6,104 nt of DNA from Chloroflexota bacterium (GTDB taxonomy: Bacteria > Chloroflexota > Dehalococcoidia > DSTF01 > RBG-16-68-14): NCBI GenBank assembly GCA_022573935.1, contig JACZTE010000068.1, forward strand, positions 1 to 6,104, in the 5' to 3' direction. Every line of letters begins with the position of its first letter. Position 1 is the first letter of the stretch. The notes below the pieces were generated by a model. The model had not been told where the DNA came from, made no database searches, and was given only the letters and a program-made list of their open reading frames with translations. A program made the translations under genes and the position numbers. Positions 1 to 5,373 of the stretch are shown in pieces.

Positions 1-54
1 CCTGATGCCTGTTGAGGCCGTCAGACTTCCGTATTAGCGTACACTCACGCTTTC

Positions 55-60
55 GGAGGA
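55..60 (+). promoter_or_regulatory. Ribosome-binding site deciding the GTG start at 67
   Basis: GGAGGA lies six bases before the GTG at 67-69, an optimal Shine-Dalgarno arrangement. It supports GTG rather than a downstream ATG as the start of the NTPase-SufB chimeric frame. The NTPase part therefore carries its own translation signal and is a true gene start, not an internal fragment. I found no convincing -35/-10 pair in bases 1-54. Confidence 0.75.
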
Positions 61-66
61 TGCAGC

Positions 67-819
67 GTGGAAAACTATACGATTCAGGAGTTTTGGGAAC
101 CCCGCCTGAATGTCACACGCATTGCGTCTGGGTCCCTGGTCAAGGGCTGGAAGTTCGTAAATGAGGGGCTGGATACATTCCAGGAGGCACCGCTCACGCT
201 GAGCACCGAGTTAAGTGCCAACAGCGATCCTGAGGACAGCTCAATTCTACTTGTTTCTGCGCCAGGTGCGGTGGGCAAGTCGACCTTGGCGCGGCAGATC
301 GCCTATGCCACAGGTGCGGTCTATCTTGATCTGGCCGCGGCTGAGCCAGTCGGGGGGAACACACTGAGTGGCGGTTTAGTAAGATCAGGGCTTTTTCCGA
401 AGTGGGAAGACCAGAGCACGGCCATTGTAATCGATGGGCTCGACGAGGCGAGGCTTCGCGTGACGCAGGAAGCTCTCGAAGCATTTCTTAATGATGTTGC
501 GGAGCTTTCAAAAGGCCGGAAATTGCCGACCGTTTTGTTCGGGCGGACGGGTGCGGTTCAGGACACTTGGCTCGTATTAACAGACACCGATATCGAACTT
601 GCGGTGCTTGAAATTGGCTACTTCGGCCACGAGGCGTCCGTGAGCAAGCTGGGCGAAGAGCAGCTCTTCTACCTGATGAGCCGCGGCCTCGACGAGGCGG
701 AGGCGGCGAAGATGATCGTCAACGGCTTCGTCGAGCCCATCGTCAAAGAGCTGCCGATGGAGTACGCGGTGGAGCTGAACCGCCTCATTGAGCTGCAGAT
801 GGAAGGCTCAGTTGGCTAG
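67..819 (+). CDS. Chimeric ORF: N-terminal STAND/NACHT-like P-loop NTPase joined to the SufB C-terminus
   Basis: The frame encodes 250 residues from a GTG start with a good ribosome-binding site. Residues 65-72 (APGAVGKS) match the Walker A pattern, residues 119-127 (AIVIDGLDE) are a Walker B of the type found in NACHT/STAND ATPases, and a VLFGR stretch at 156-160 sits where those proteins have their sensor arginine. Known proteins of this class are much longer, so the NTPase is cut off within or soon after its ATPase core. From about residue 188 the sequence changes to the SufB C-terminal helical domain: [18 protein letters not shown] (198-207), IVNGF (217-221), [13 protein letters not shown] (227-239) and the family-typical EGSVG end. 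No natural protein with this architecture is known to me. Base composition also changes near the join. I see a real open frame without frameshift. Whether it is a living fusion gene, a recombination scar or an assembly chimera is unresolved. As a SufB it should be inactive, since the beta-helix core is missing. Confidence 0.7.
   Translation: MENYTIQEFWEPRLNVTRIASGSLVKGWKFVNEGLDTFQEAPLTLSTELSANSDPEDSSILLVSAPGAVGKSTLARQIAYATGAVYLDLAAAEPVGGNTLSGGLVRSGLFPKWEDQSTAIVIDGLDEARLRVTQEALEAFLNDVAELSKGRKLPTVLFGRTGAVQDTWLVLTDTDIELAVLEIGYFGHEASVSKLGEEQLFYLMSRGLDEAEAAKMIVNGFVEPIVKELPMEYAVELNRLIELQMEGSVG
625..819 (+). pseudogene. sufB: 3' remnant of sufB (last ~63 codons)
   Basis: Residues H188-G250 of the chimeric frame align by eye with the extreme C-terminus of SufB, the cluster-scaffold subunit of the SufBC2D complex. 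Full-length SufB is about 470-495 residues, so roughly 87% is missing. The lost part includes the beta-helix core and the conserved cysteine (Cys405 in E. coli) implicated in nascent cluster assembly. The retained part starts at the conserved HEA(S/T) motif, whose His and Glu have also been linked to cluster function in E. coli. The remnant sits 44 bp before sufD, the expected sufB position, so it marks where an intact sufB used to be, or still is in the true genome. The exact junction is uncertain by several codons, about 612-640. Confidence 0.85.
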
Positions 820-863
820 CCGCCGCCCGTACAAAGCGCAAGCGAACCTGAGGACGATGCACG

Positions 864-2195
864 ATGATCGAAACGACTGAACTGGTCGCTCTCTCCGCGC
901 GCGCGGTCGAGGAGCTTTCGGCCCGTGGCGACGAGCCGGACTGGCTCCTGACGCGCCGGCGCGAGGCCTGGCGTCTCTTCGAGGAGGCGCCCATGCCCGA
1001 CCCGCTCTCCGAGGAGTGGCGGCGCGTCGACGTGGGCCGGCTCACCCTGGACGGCCTTCTCCCCTACGCGGCCGCGCCGGGCCCAATCGAGAACGCCGCC
1101 GGCCTCCCCCGCGAGCTGCGCTCGCTCTGGGACGAGCGCGAAGAGCTGGCGGGCCGGCTGGTCCAACACAACTCCGATGTGGTCTACGCAGCGCTGGACG
1201 AATCGCTGGCGCAGCAAGGGGTAATCGTCGTCGATCTGCAGCGGGCGGCTCGCGAGCAGCCGGAACTGGTGCGCGAACACCTCGGTTCGGCGGTATCGCC
1301 GGGCGAGTGGAAGTACCAGAGCCTGCACAGCGCTCTCTGGAGCGGAGGCTGCCTCTGCTACGTCCCCGCGAACGTTGAGGTGGAGCTGCCCATCGAGTAC
1401 GGCGTCGGCCTGACCACGCCCGGGCTAGGGCTCTTCCCCCACCTGCTCATCGTCGCCGAACGCAACAGCAAAGTAACCGTCATCCAAGAGAGCGTCTCGC
1501 CCACGCTGGACGGCCTGAACGTCGTCGCCGGCACGGTCGAGATCATCGCCCGCGAGGGGGCGCAGGTGCGCTTCGTCGACGTGCAGCGCTGGGGCCGTAA
1601 CGTGCAAAACTTCTCCACCATGCGGGCGCTGCTCAGCAAGGACGCCTCGCTCCAGGCGATCCTGCTCGGACTGGGCGGCACGATCACGAAGTCGCGGCTC
1701 GATGTCCTCATGAACGAATCGGGCTCGCGCACGGAGCTGCTCGGCCTCTTCTTCGGCGACAGCGACCAGACATTCAACTACGATACGCTCCAGGATCACA
1801 TCGCGCCGCGCACCGAGAGCGACCTGCTCTTCAAGTCGACACTGACCGACCAGGCGTCGCTCACCTGGAACGGCATCGTCAACGTGCACAAGACGGCGAG
1901 CCAGGCCGCGGCCAACCAAACCAGCCGCAACCTGCTGCTCAGCGACAAGGCCAGCGCCGCGCCCACGCCCATCCTCGAGATCTCCGCCCACGATGTGCTG
2001 CGTTGCAGCCACGGCGCCACCGTCGGCCCCGTGGACCAGGAGCAGATCTTCTACCTCCAGTCGCGCGGCATTCCGGCGGAGGAGGCGGAGCGCATGCTGG
2101 TGCGCGGCTTCTTCTCCGAGGTGCTGGAGCGCGTCCCCTCCGAACGGCTGCAGAAGCGCGTGTTCGGCGTCCTGGAAGCGAAGCTGGGCTGGTAA
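864..2195 (+). CDS. sufD: Fe-S cluster assembly protein SufD
   Basis: SufD is the SufB paralogue that pairs with it and the SufC ATPase in the cytoplasmic SufBC2D scaffold, where it helps iron entry and cluster formation. The 443-residue product is in the normal size range. An N-terminal helical region (about 1-110) with EEWRRVD is followed by a long beta-helix core (about 150-370). Then come SufD signatures: NQTSRNLLLSD, the CSHGATVG motif with C381 and H383 (the His corresponds to the functionally important SufD histidine, H360 in E. coli), and a helical tail with QEQIFYLQSRGI. The ATG at 864 has AGGA at 851-854; an ATG at 857 is out of frame. The tail is paralogous to the SufB remnant upstream, but CSHGATVG identifies SufD. 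It is intact and GC-rich. With no sufB or sufC beside it, its partners must be encoded elsewhere unless the upstream sequence is misjoined. Confidence 0.95.
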   Translation: MIETTELVALSARAVEELSARGDEPDWLLTRRREAWRLFEEAPMPDPLSEEWRRVDVGRLTLDGLLPYAAAPGPIENAAGLPRELRSLWDEREELAGRLVQHNSDVVYAALDESLAQQGVIVVDLQRAAREQPELVREHLGSAVSPGEWKYQSLHSALWSGGCLCYVPANVEVELPIEYGVGLTTPGLGLFPHLLIVAERNSKVTVIQESVSPTLDGLNVVAGTVEIIAREGAQVRFVDVQRWGRNVQNFSTMRALLSKDASLQAILLGLGGTITKSRLDVLMNESGSRTELLGLFFGDSDQTFNYDTLQDHIAPRTESDLLFKSTLTDQASLTWNGIVNVHKTASQAAANQTSRNLLLSDKASAAPTPILEISAHDVLRCSHGATVGPVDQEQIFYLQSRGIPAEEAERMLVRGFFSEVLERVPSERLQKRVFGVLEAKLGW

Positions 2196-2199
2196 CGGA

Positions 2200-2220
2200 G
2201 GAACACGGAACAAGGAACAG
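2200..2220 (+). repeat. Three tandem 7-nt units GGAACAN
   Basis: GGAACAC, GGAACAA and GGAACAG follow one another directly, five bases after the sufD stop codon, and a further GGAG follows. The run is purine-rich and could resemble ribosome-binding sites, but no start codon uses it. It opens the 111-bp sufD-Rieske gap. Function is unknown; it may be a small slippage-derived tandem repeat. Confidence 0.6.
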
Positions 2221-2230
2221 GGAGTAGATC

Positions 2231-2292
2231 GAAGGCCGGGCCTTTAGCCTGGCGGAGGACAAACCCGAAGGCCAGGCTTTAGCCCGATCGGA
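2231..2292 (+). repeat. Two degenerate palindromic repeat units with a GGCTTTAGCC-like core
   Basis: Two related units start at 2231 and 2268. Both begin GAAGGCC and contain a C/TTTAGCC core. The first folds as GCCGGGC (2235-2241), loop CTTTA, GCCTGGC (2247-2253), with one G-U pair. The second has GGCT (2275-2278), loop TT, AGCC (2281-2284). The core matches the stronger palindrome at 3145-3162, so the two gaps share a repeat family. They lie between sufD and the Rieske gene and end where that gene's ribosome-binding site begins. Roles as REP-like elements or transcript-stabilising hairpins are possible but unproven. Confidence 0.6.
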
Positions 2293-2306
2293 GAATACAC
2301 AATACA

Positions 2307-2618
2307 ATGGCTGAATTCGTCAAAATAGCGACCACCGCCGACATCCCGCCTGGGAAGGTCAACGTCTACGAAGTCGACGGCCGGCAGATCGCCGTCTGCA
2401 ACGTCGACGGCACGTTCTACGCCATCGATGACGTCTGCACCCACGACGGCGGCTCGCTCGACCAGGGGGAGCTCGAGGGCGACCAGATCGAGTGCCCGCG
2501 GCACGGCGCCCGCTTCGACGTGAAGACCGGCCGCGCCCTCACGCTGCCCGCCGTAATACCAGTGCAGTCGTACCCGGTGCAGGTGAACGGCGACGCAATC
2601 GAGGTGAGCGTGGAATGA
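2307..2618 (+). CDS. Rieske [2Fe-2S] ferredoxin of the SUF operon
   Basis: The 103-residue product is a stand-alone Rieske domain, as in small ferredoxin subunits of aromatic-ring dioxygenases and NirD-like proteins. Both cluster-binding boxes are intact: C44-T-H46 and C63-P-R-H66, separated by 16 residues. Two Cys and two His bind a [2Fe-2S] cluster. The extra disulfide cysteines of high-potential cytochrome bc1 Rieske proteins are absent, and there is no signal peptide or membrane anchor, so it should be a soluble cytoplasmic low-potential electron carrier. Genes of this type recur inside suf operons of actinobacteria such as Streptomyces, and no oxygenase gene is present here. Supplying electrons to cluster assembly, or being a client, is an inference. 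GGAGA at 2290-2294 lies 12 bases before the ATG, a long spacing. Its stop overlaps the next gene's start. Confidence 0.93.
   Translation: MAEFVKIATTADIPPGKVNVYEVDGRQIAVCNVDGTFYAIDDVCTHDGGSLDQGELEGDQIECPRHGARFDVKTGRALTLPAVIPVQSYPVQVNGDAIEVSVE
2601..2606 (+). promoter_or_regulatory. Ribosome-binding site and ATGA coupling for the DinB-like gene
   Basis: GAGGTG lies inside the end of the Rieske gene, eight bases before the ATG at 2615. That ATG shares bases with the Rieske TGA (2616-2618), giving a classical ATGA stop/start overlap. A second in-frame ATG follows at 2618. This argues for translational coupling and sets the start at 2615. The open frame extends upstream to 2492, but that extension only reads through the Rieske gene in another frame. 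Confidence 0.75.
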
Positions 2619-3118
2619 TGAAAGACAGAAACTTCACGCCGTGGGTGAGGCCCATCGCGAAGACGCTCCGCGAGAGCCGGGCAGAGGTGATCCGGGCGAC
2701 CCGGCAGATGTTCCCAGAGCAATGGCGCATGCCCAGCCTCCTGCCGGGCTGGTCGTACCAAGACATCCTGGCCCACCTAGGTAGGGGCAACGACCAGCTG
2801 CTTCAGAAGATCCTCCGCTCCGTCGTCGCGCGTGAGCGGCTGGACGCGTCGATCTTCACCGTCGATACGGACGCGGAGAACGCCCGTGGCGTGGAAGAGC
2901 TTCGTGGGCGCTCCGCCGAGGAGCTGATCGCGGAGCTGGAAGAGGCTGGCGAAGAGATCCAGGAGCTGTTGTCCGGCCTCACCGAGGCCGATGAGAAGCT
3001 GGGCCAGGACGACCTTCCGATGAGCCTGGGCGAATTCCTCCGCTTAGTCCAGACGGAAGAACACGATCTGGAGCACCTGGCCCACTTCCGTCCGGCGCTG
3101 GACAGCGTGATGCTATGA
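2615..3118 (+). CDS. DinB/ClbS-like four-helix-bundle protein
   Basis: The 167-residue product resembles the DinB/MDMPI_N/ClbS superfamily of four-helix-bundle proteins, which includes mycothiol- and bacillithiol-dependent transferases and isomerases. Evidence is the LLPGWSYQDILAHL signature (42-55) with H54, and a late EEHDLEHL segment giving H150 and H154 in an HxxxH spacing. These three His match the usual metal-site layout of the superfamily. An acidic helix rich in Glu (about 94-130) lies between. There is no signal peptide or membrane segment. The start at 2615 uses the ATGA overlap with the Rieske gene and a well-placed GAGGTG. Substrate and role are unknown. Coupling to a Rieske ferredoxin between sufD and sufS suggests co-expression with cluster assembly, perhaps through a thiol cofactor or oxidative-stress link, but that is speculation. 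Superfamily assignment is by motif only; a catalytically inert family member is possible. Confidence 0.75.
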   Translation: MMKDRNFTPWVRPIAKTLRESRAEVIRATRQMFPEQWRMPSLLPGWSYQDILAHLGRGNDQLLQKILRSVVARERLDASIFTVDTDAENARGVEELRGRSAEELIAELEEAGEEIQELLSGLTEADEKLGQDDLPMSLGEFLRLVQTEEHDLEHLAHFRPALDSVML

Positions 3119-3123
3119 GAGAT

Positions 3124-3143
3124 CGCGGGCGGATCTACCCGCG
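3124..3143 (+). repeat. Hairpin 1 of the dinB-sufS gap (6-bp stem, 8-nt loop)
   Basis: CGCGGG (3124-3129) pairs perfectly with CCCGCG (3138-3143) around an 8-nt loop. It begins five bases after the DinB-like stop codon. There is no T-run after it, so it does not look like an intrinsic terminator. It is the first of four consecutive hairpins in this 131-bp gap. Confidence 0.55.
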
Positions 3144-3144
3144 G

Positions 3145-3162
3145 GTCGGGCTTTAGCCCGAC
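3145..3162 (+). repeat. Hairpin 2: perfect 8-bp palindrome with TT loop
   Basis: GTCGGGCT pairs with AGCCCGAC across a two-base TT centre. The core GGCTTTAGCC is shared with the repeat unit at 2268-2292 in the sufD-Rieske gap, indicating a dispersed family rather than a chance fold. Confidence 0.75.
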
Positions 3163-3164
3163 GC

Positions 3165-3182
3165 GACAGGCTGAAGCCTGTC
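3165..3182 (+). repeat. Hairpin 3: perfect 8-bp palindrome with GA centre
   Basis: GACAGGCT pairs with AGCCTGTC across a two-base GA centre, only two bases after hairpin 2. Its GGCTNNAGCC core has the same layout as hairpin 2. There is no T-run downstream. Confidence 0.75.
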
Positions 3183-3202
3183 CCACAATGATAGCGGGGC
3201 CG

Positions 3203-3221
3203 GCTCCGACGAAGTCGGAGC
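3203..3221 (+). repeat. Hairpin 4: perfect 8-bp palindrome with GAA loop
   Basis: GCTCCGAC pairs with GTCGGAGC across a GAA triloop. It ends 28 bases before the sufS start, leaving an A-rich leader with AGGA (3241-3244) as the sufS ribosome-binding site, five bases before the ATG. No T-run follows, so termination is unlikely; a role in transcript stability or processing is possible. Confidence 0.7.
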
Positions 3222-3249
3222 GCAAACGAAAGATTAGGATAGGACGAAC

Positions 3250-4500
3250 ATGGCTACCTTAGACATCGATCGCATCCGGGCGGACTTCCCCATCCTCAAG
3301 CGTGAGGTACACGGCCGGCCGCTCGTCTACTTCGACAACGCCGCCACGACGCAGAAGCCTCGCCAGGTGATCGACGCGCTCGTCCACTACTACGAGCACT
3401 ACAACGCCAACATCCACCGCGGCATCCACGCCCTGGCGGAGGAGGCGACGGCCCGCTACGAGGAGACGCGCCAGAAGGTGGCGGACTTCATCGGCGCGCC
3501 CGGGCCGGAGTGCATCGTCTTCACCCGCAACACCACCGAGTCGATCAACCTCGTCGCCAACGCCTGGGGCCGCAAGAACCTGGGTGAGGGAGACGAGATC
3601 ATCCTCTCGACGATGGAGCACCACAGCAATCTGGTGCCCTGGCAGATGCTGGCCCAGGCCACCGGCGCAAAGCTTCGCCACATCGATATCGACGAAGAGG
3701 GGCGGCTCGACGGCGACAGCGTAAAGCAACTGATCGGCGAGAAGGCGAAGCTCGTCGCGATCACGCACATGTCCAACGTGCTGGGCACCGTCAACCCCGT
3801 GCGGCAGATCGCCGACCTCGCCCACGCGCAGGGCGCGCTGCTGCTCGTCGATGGCGCGCAGAGCGTCCCCCACCTGCCGGTGAACGTCCAGGAGCTGGAC
3901 TGCGACTTCCTCGCCTTCTCCGCGCATAAGATGCTCGGGCCCACGGGCGTCGGCGTCCTCTACGCCCGCCACGAGCTGCTGGAGTCGATGGACCCCTTCC
4001 TCGGCGGCGGCGAGATGATCAGGCGCGTGGGGCTGGAGGAGTCCACCTGGAACGACGTGCCCTGGAAGTTCGAGGCGGGTACCCCCAACATCGGCGACGT
4101 CTGCGCCTTCGGCGCCGCGCTCGACTACCTGCAGGAGTTGGGCATGGAGCAGGTGCGCGCCCACGAGGTCTCGCTGGCGCAGGAGGCGCTGCGCCGCCTC
4201 TCCGAGGTGCCGGGGATCACCATCTACGGGCCGAAGAGCGACGAGGCGCGCGGCGGCGTCGTCTCGTTCAACCTGGAGGACATCCACCCGCACGACCTGG
4301 GGACCGTGCTCGATCGCCACGGCGTCGCCATCCGGGCCGGCCACCACTGCGCCCAGCCCCTCATGGCCCGCCTCGACGTCGTCGCGACCGCCCGCGCCAG
4401 CTTCTATGTGTACAATAAAGAGGAAGAGTTGGACGCCCTGATCGAAGGCATTCAGGCAGCAGTGAGGTTGTTCCGTGCCCCAGCCCATAGCCGAACCTGA
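3250..4500 (+). CDS. sufS: Cysteine desulfurase SufS (class II, PLP-dependent)
   Basis: SufS converts L-cysteine to L-alanine and holds the sulfur as an enzyme persulfide for transfer to the SUF scaffold. The 416-residue product has the usual length (about 406-415) and a full set of landmarks. These are the N-terminal YFDNAATTQKP (about 27-37), TRNTTESIN, the TMEHHSN histidine pair, DGAQSVPH around the PLP-contacting Asp, the Schiff-base lysine K227 in SAHKMLGPTGVG, and the catalytic C367 in RAGHHCAQP. The short active-site loop around C367 is typical of class II SufS rather than IscS. Start is ATG 3250 with AGGA at 3241-3244. The 3' end overlaps sufU by 26 nt, so the two are probably made together; SufU is the dedicated sulfur acceptor of SufS in such organisms. 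Nothing suggests inactivation. Confidence 0.97.
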   Translation: MATLDIDRIRADFPILKREVHGRPLVYFDNAATTQKPRQVIDALVHYYEHYNANIHRGIHALAEEATARYEETRQKVADFIGAPGPECIVFTRNTTESINLVANAWGRKNLGEGDEIILSTMEHHSNLVPWQMLAQATGAKLRHIDIDEEGRLDGDSVKQLIGEKAKLVAITHMSNVLGTVNPVRQIADLAHAQGALLLVDGAQSVPHLPVNVQELDCDFLAFSAHKMLGPTGVGVLYARHELLESMDPFLGGGEMIRRVGLEESTWNDVPWKFEAGTPNIGDVCAFGAALDYLQELGMEQVRAHEVSLAQEALRRLSEVPGITIYGPKSDEARGGVVSFNLEDIHPHDLGTVLDRHGVAIRAGHHCAQPLMARLDVVATARASFYVYNKEEELDALIEGIQAAVRLFRAPAHSRT

Positions 4501-4963
4501 GTTCGACGAGCTCTACCGAGAGATCATCCTCGACCACTACCGCAGCCCGCGGCACCATCAGCCGCTGGCCAACGCACAGGTGGTGGCCGAAGGCTACAAC
4601 CCGCTCTGCGGCGATGAGGTGGAGCTCCAGCTCAACTTCGAGAACGGCACCATCAGCGACGTCAGCGTCCGGGGACGCGGCTGCTCCATCAGCCAGGCCT
4701 CCGGCTCGCTGCTCGGCGATATCGTCCTGGGCAAGCCGACGGACGAGGCGCGCCGTCTCATCGGCCTCGTTACCAGCATGCTCACCGACACAGAGGCCGA
4801 GCCCCCAGAGGAGCTGGGCGACCTGGAGGCGCTCCAAGGCGTGGCGAAGTTCCCGGCGCGCGTCAAGTGCGCCACCCTCGCCTGGCACACGCTGGAGGAC
4901 GGCCTCAAGCAACGCGAGGCGGGCGGGGCCGATGGGCCCATTGTTACCCGCCACGACGAGTAA
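4475..4963 (+). CDS. sufU: SufU-type Zn-dependent sulfur acceptor / scaffold protein
   Basis: SufU is the IscU-related partner of SufS in Gram-positive-type SUF systems, binding Zn and accepting persulfide sulfur from the desulfurase. The 162-residue product shows LYREIILDHYRSPRH (13-27), the first ligand box NPLCGDE with C45 and D47, GCSISQASGS with C70, and RVKCATLAWHTL with C132. The region of about 50 residues between the last two boxes contains the SufU-specific insertion absent from IscU. The start is GTG 4475, with GAGG at 4464-4467 inside sufS; no better in-frame start lies before LYRE. The protein ends in a Gly/Asp-rich tail of low conservation. The 26-nt overlap with sufS implies coupled expression. 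Confidence 0.95.
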   Translation: MPQPIAEPEFDELYREIILDHYRSPRHHQPLANAQVVAEGYNPLCGDEVELQLNFENGTISDVSVRGRGCSISQASGSLLGDIVLGKPTDEARRLIGLVTSMLTDTEAEPPEELGDLEALQGVAKFPARVKCATLAWHTLEDGLKQREAGGADGPIVTRHDE

Positions 4964-4970
4964 CGAACCG

Positions 4971-4976
4971 AGGAGG
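4971..4976 (+). promoter_or_regulatory. Strong ribosome-binding site for sufT
   Basis: AGGAGG is nine bases before the ATG at 4986. A nearer ATG at 4978 is only one base away and opens a five-codon frame (MIRWI) that stops at once, so 4986 is the real start. The upstream open frame to 4614 in this phase is only a shadow of sufU. Confidence 0.7.
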
Positions 4977-4985
4977 TATGATCCG

Positions 4986-5294
4986 ATGGATATAGTGAAC
5001 GAAGAGCTGGTACGCGAACGGCTGAAGGACGTCATGGACCCGGAGCTGCAGCTGAGCATCATGGAGCTGGGCCTGGTCTACGACGTGGACGTCGCAGATG
5101 CCAAGGTGAAGGTGACCTACACGCTGACATCTCCCGCCTGCCCTCTGGGCCCGGTGATCGATGGCCAGATACAGAGCGCAGTGTTGGATATGCCCGGAGT
5201 GAAAGAGGTCAGCACAGAGATGACAATGACGCCACCCTGGGACCCGCGCATCCACGCCAGCGACGACGTGAAGATGCAGCTCGGCATCTGGTAG
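4986..5294 (+). CDS. sufT: MIP18/DUF59 family Fe-S maturation protein SufT
   Basis: The 102-residue product belongs to the MIP18 (DUF59) family. Bacterial members at the end of suf operons are called SufT and help mature or deliver Fe-S clusters to target enzymes; the eukaryotic relative is the CIA factor CIAO2/MIP18. Visible hallmarks are DPELQLSIMELGLVYDV (18-34), the TSPACPLG box with the conserved C52, and TPPWDPRIH around W85. The length is typical of a stand-alone domain with no Mrp ATPase fusion. It begins 22 bp after sufU with a strong AGGAGG and is probably the last gene of the operon, since a longer and partly AT-rich spacer follows. Its exact role in this organism is inferred from family and position. 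Confidence 0.93.
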   Translation: MDIVNEELVRERLKDVMDPELQLSIMELGLVYDVDVADAKVKVTYTLTSPACPLGPVIDGQIQSAVLDMPGVKEVSTEMTMTPPWDPRIHASDDVKMQLGIW

Positions 5295-5349
5295 CGCCTG
5301 CGGAACGGGTCTCTGGCCCTCGATCCCCTACCCAGCGCCGGCCCACACA

Positions 5350-5367
5350 CACATTTTGTGAAATGTG
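5350..5367 (+). promoter_or_regulatory. Inverted repeat CACATTT-TGTG-AAATGTG, candidate operator
   Basis: Two perfect 7-base arms flank a 4-base centre, about 62 bp before the gltB start and just upstream of a possible -35 element. The symmetry, AT-richness and location fit a binding site for a dimeric regulator. It does not match the NtcA (GTA-N8-TAC) or CRP (TGTGA-N6-TCACA) consensus well. It lacks the GC stem and T-run of a terminator. No regulator can be named. Confidence 0.4.
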
Positions 5368-5373
5368 GTACAC

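Noticed and set aside
12..45. Promoter from TTGAGG (12-17) with TATTAG (32-37) or TACACT (40-45)
   Set aside because: Spacings of 14 and 22 bases are outside the usual 16-18, so I do not call it.
1425..2213. 262-codon minus-strand frame opposite sufD
   Set aside because: Its biased composition and lack of recognisable motifs mark it as a GC-driven shadow of sufD.
2492..2614. N-terminal extension of the DinB-like protein
   Set aside because: The extra 41 residues are Arg-rich and come from reading the Rieske gene in another frame. A good ribosome-binding site and ATGA overlap place the start at 2615.
3124..3221. CRISPR array or rho-independent terminator
   Set aside because: The palindromes differ in sequence and have no regular spacers, and none is followed by a T-run.
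3259..4488. 409-codon open frame on the minus strand opposite sufS
   Set aside because: It mirrors the sufS gene, has low-complexity Val/Leu/Arg/Glu-rich content and no family motif. Long antisense frames are expected opposite GC-rich genes.
4614..4985. N-terminal extension of SufT
   Set aside because: It is Ser/Arg-rich and lies over sufU in another frame. AGGAGG at 4971-4976 and family length fix the start at 4986.
4978..4995. Five-codon frame MIRWI before sufT as a leader peptide
   Set aside because: Its ATG is one base from the Shine-Dalgarno sequence, too close for initiation, and there is no attenuator structure nearby.
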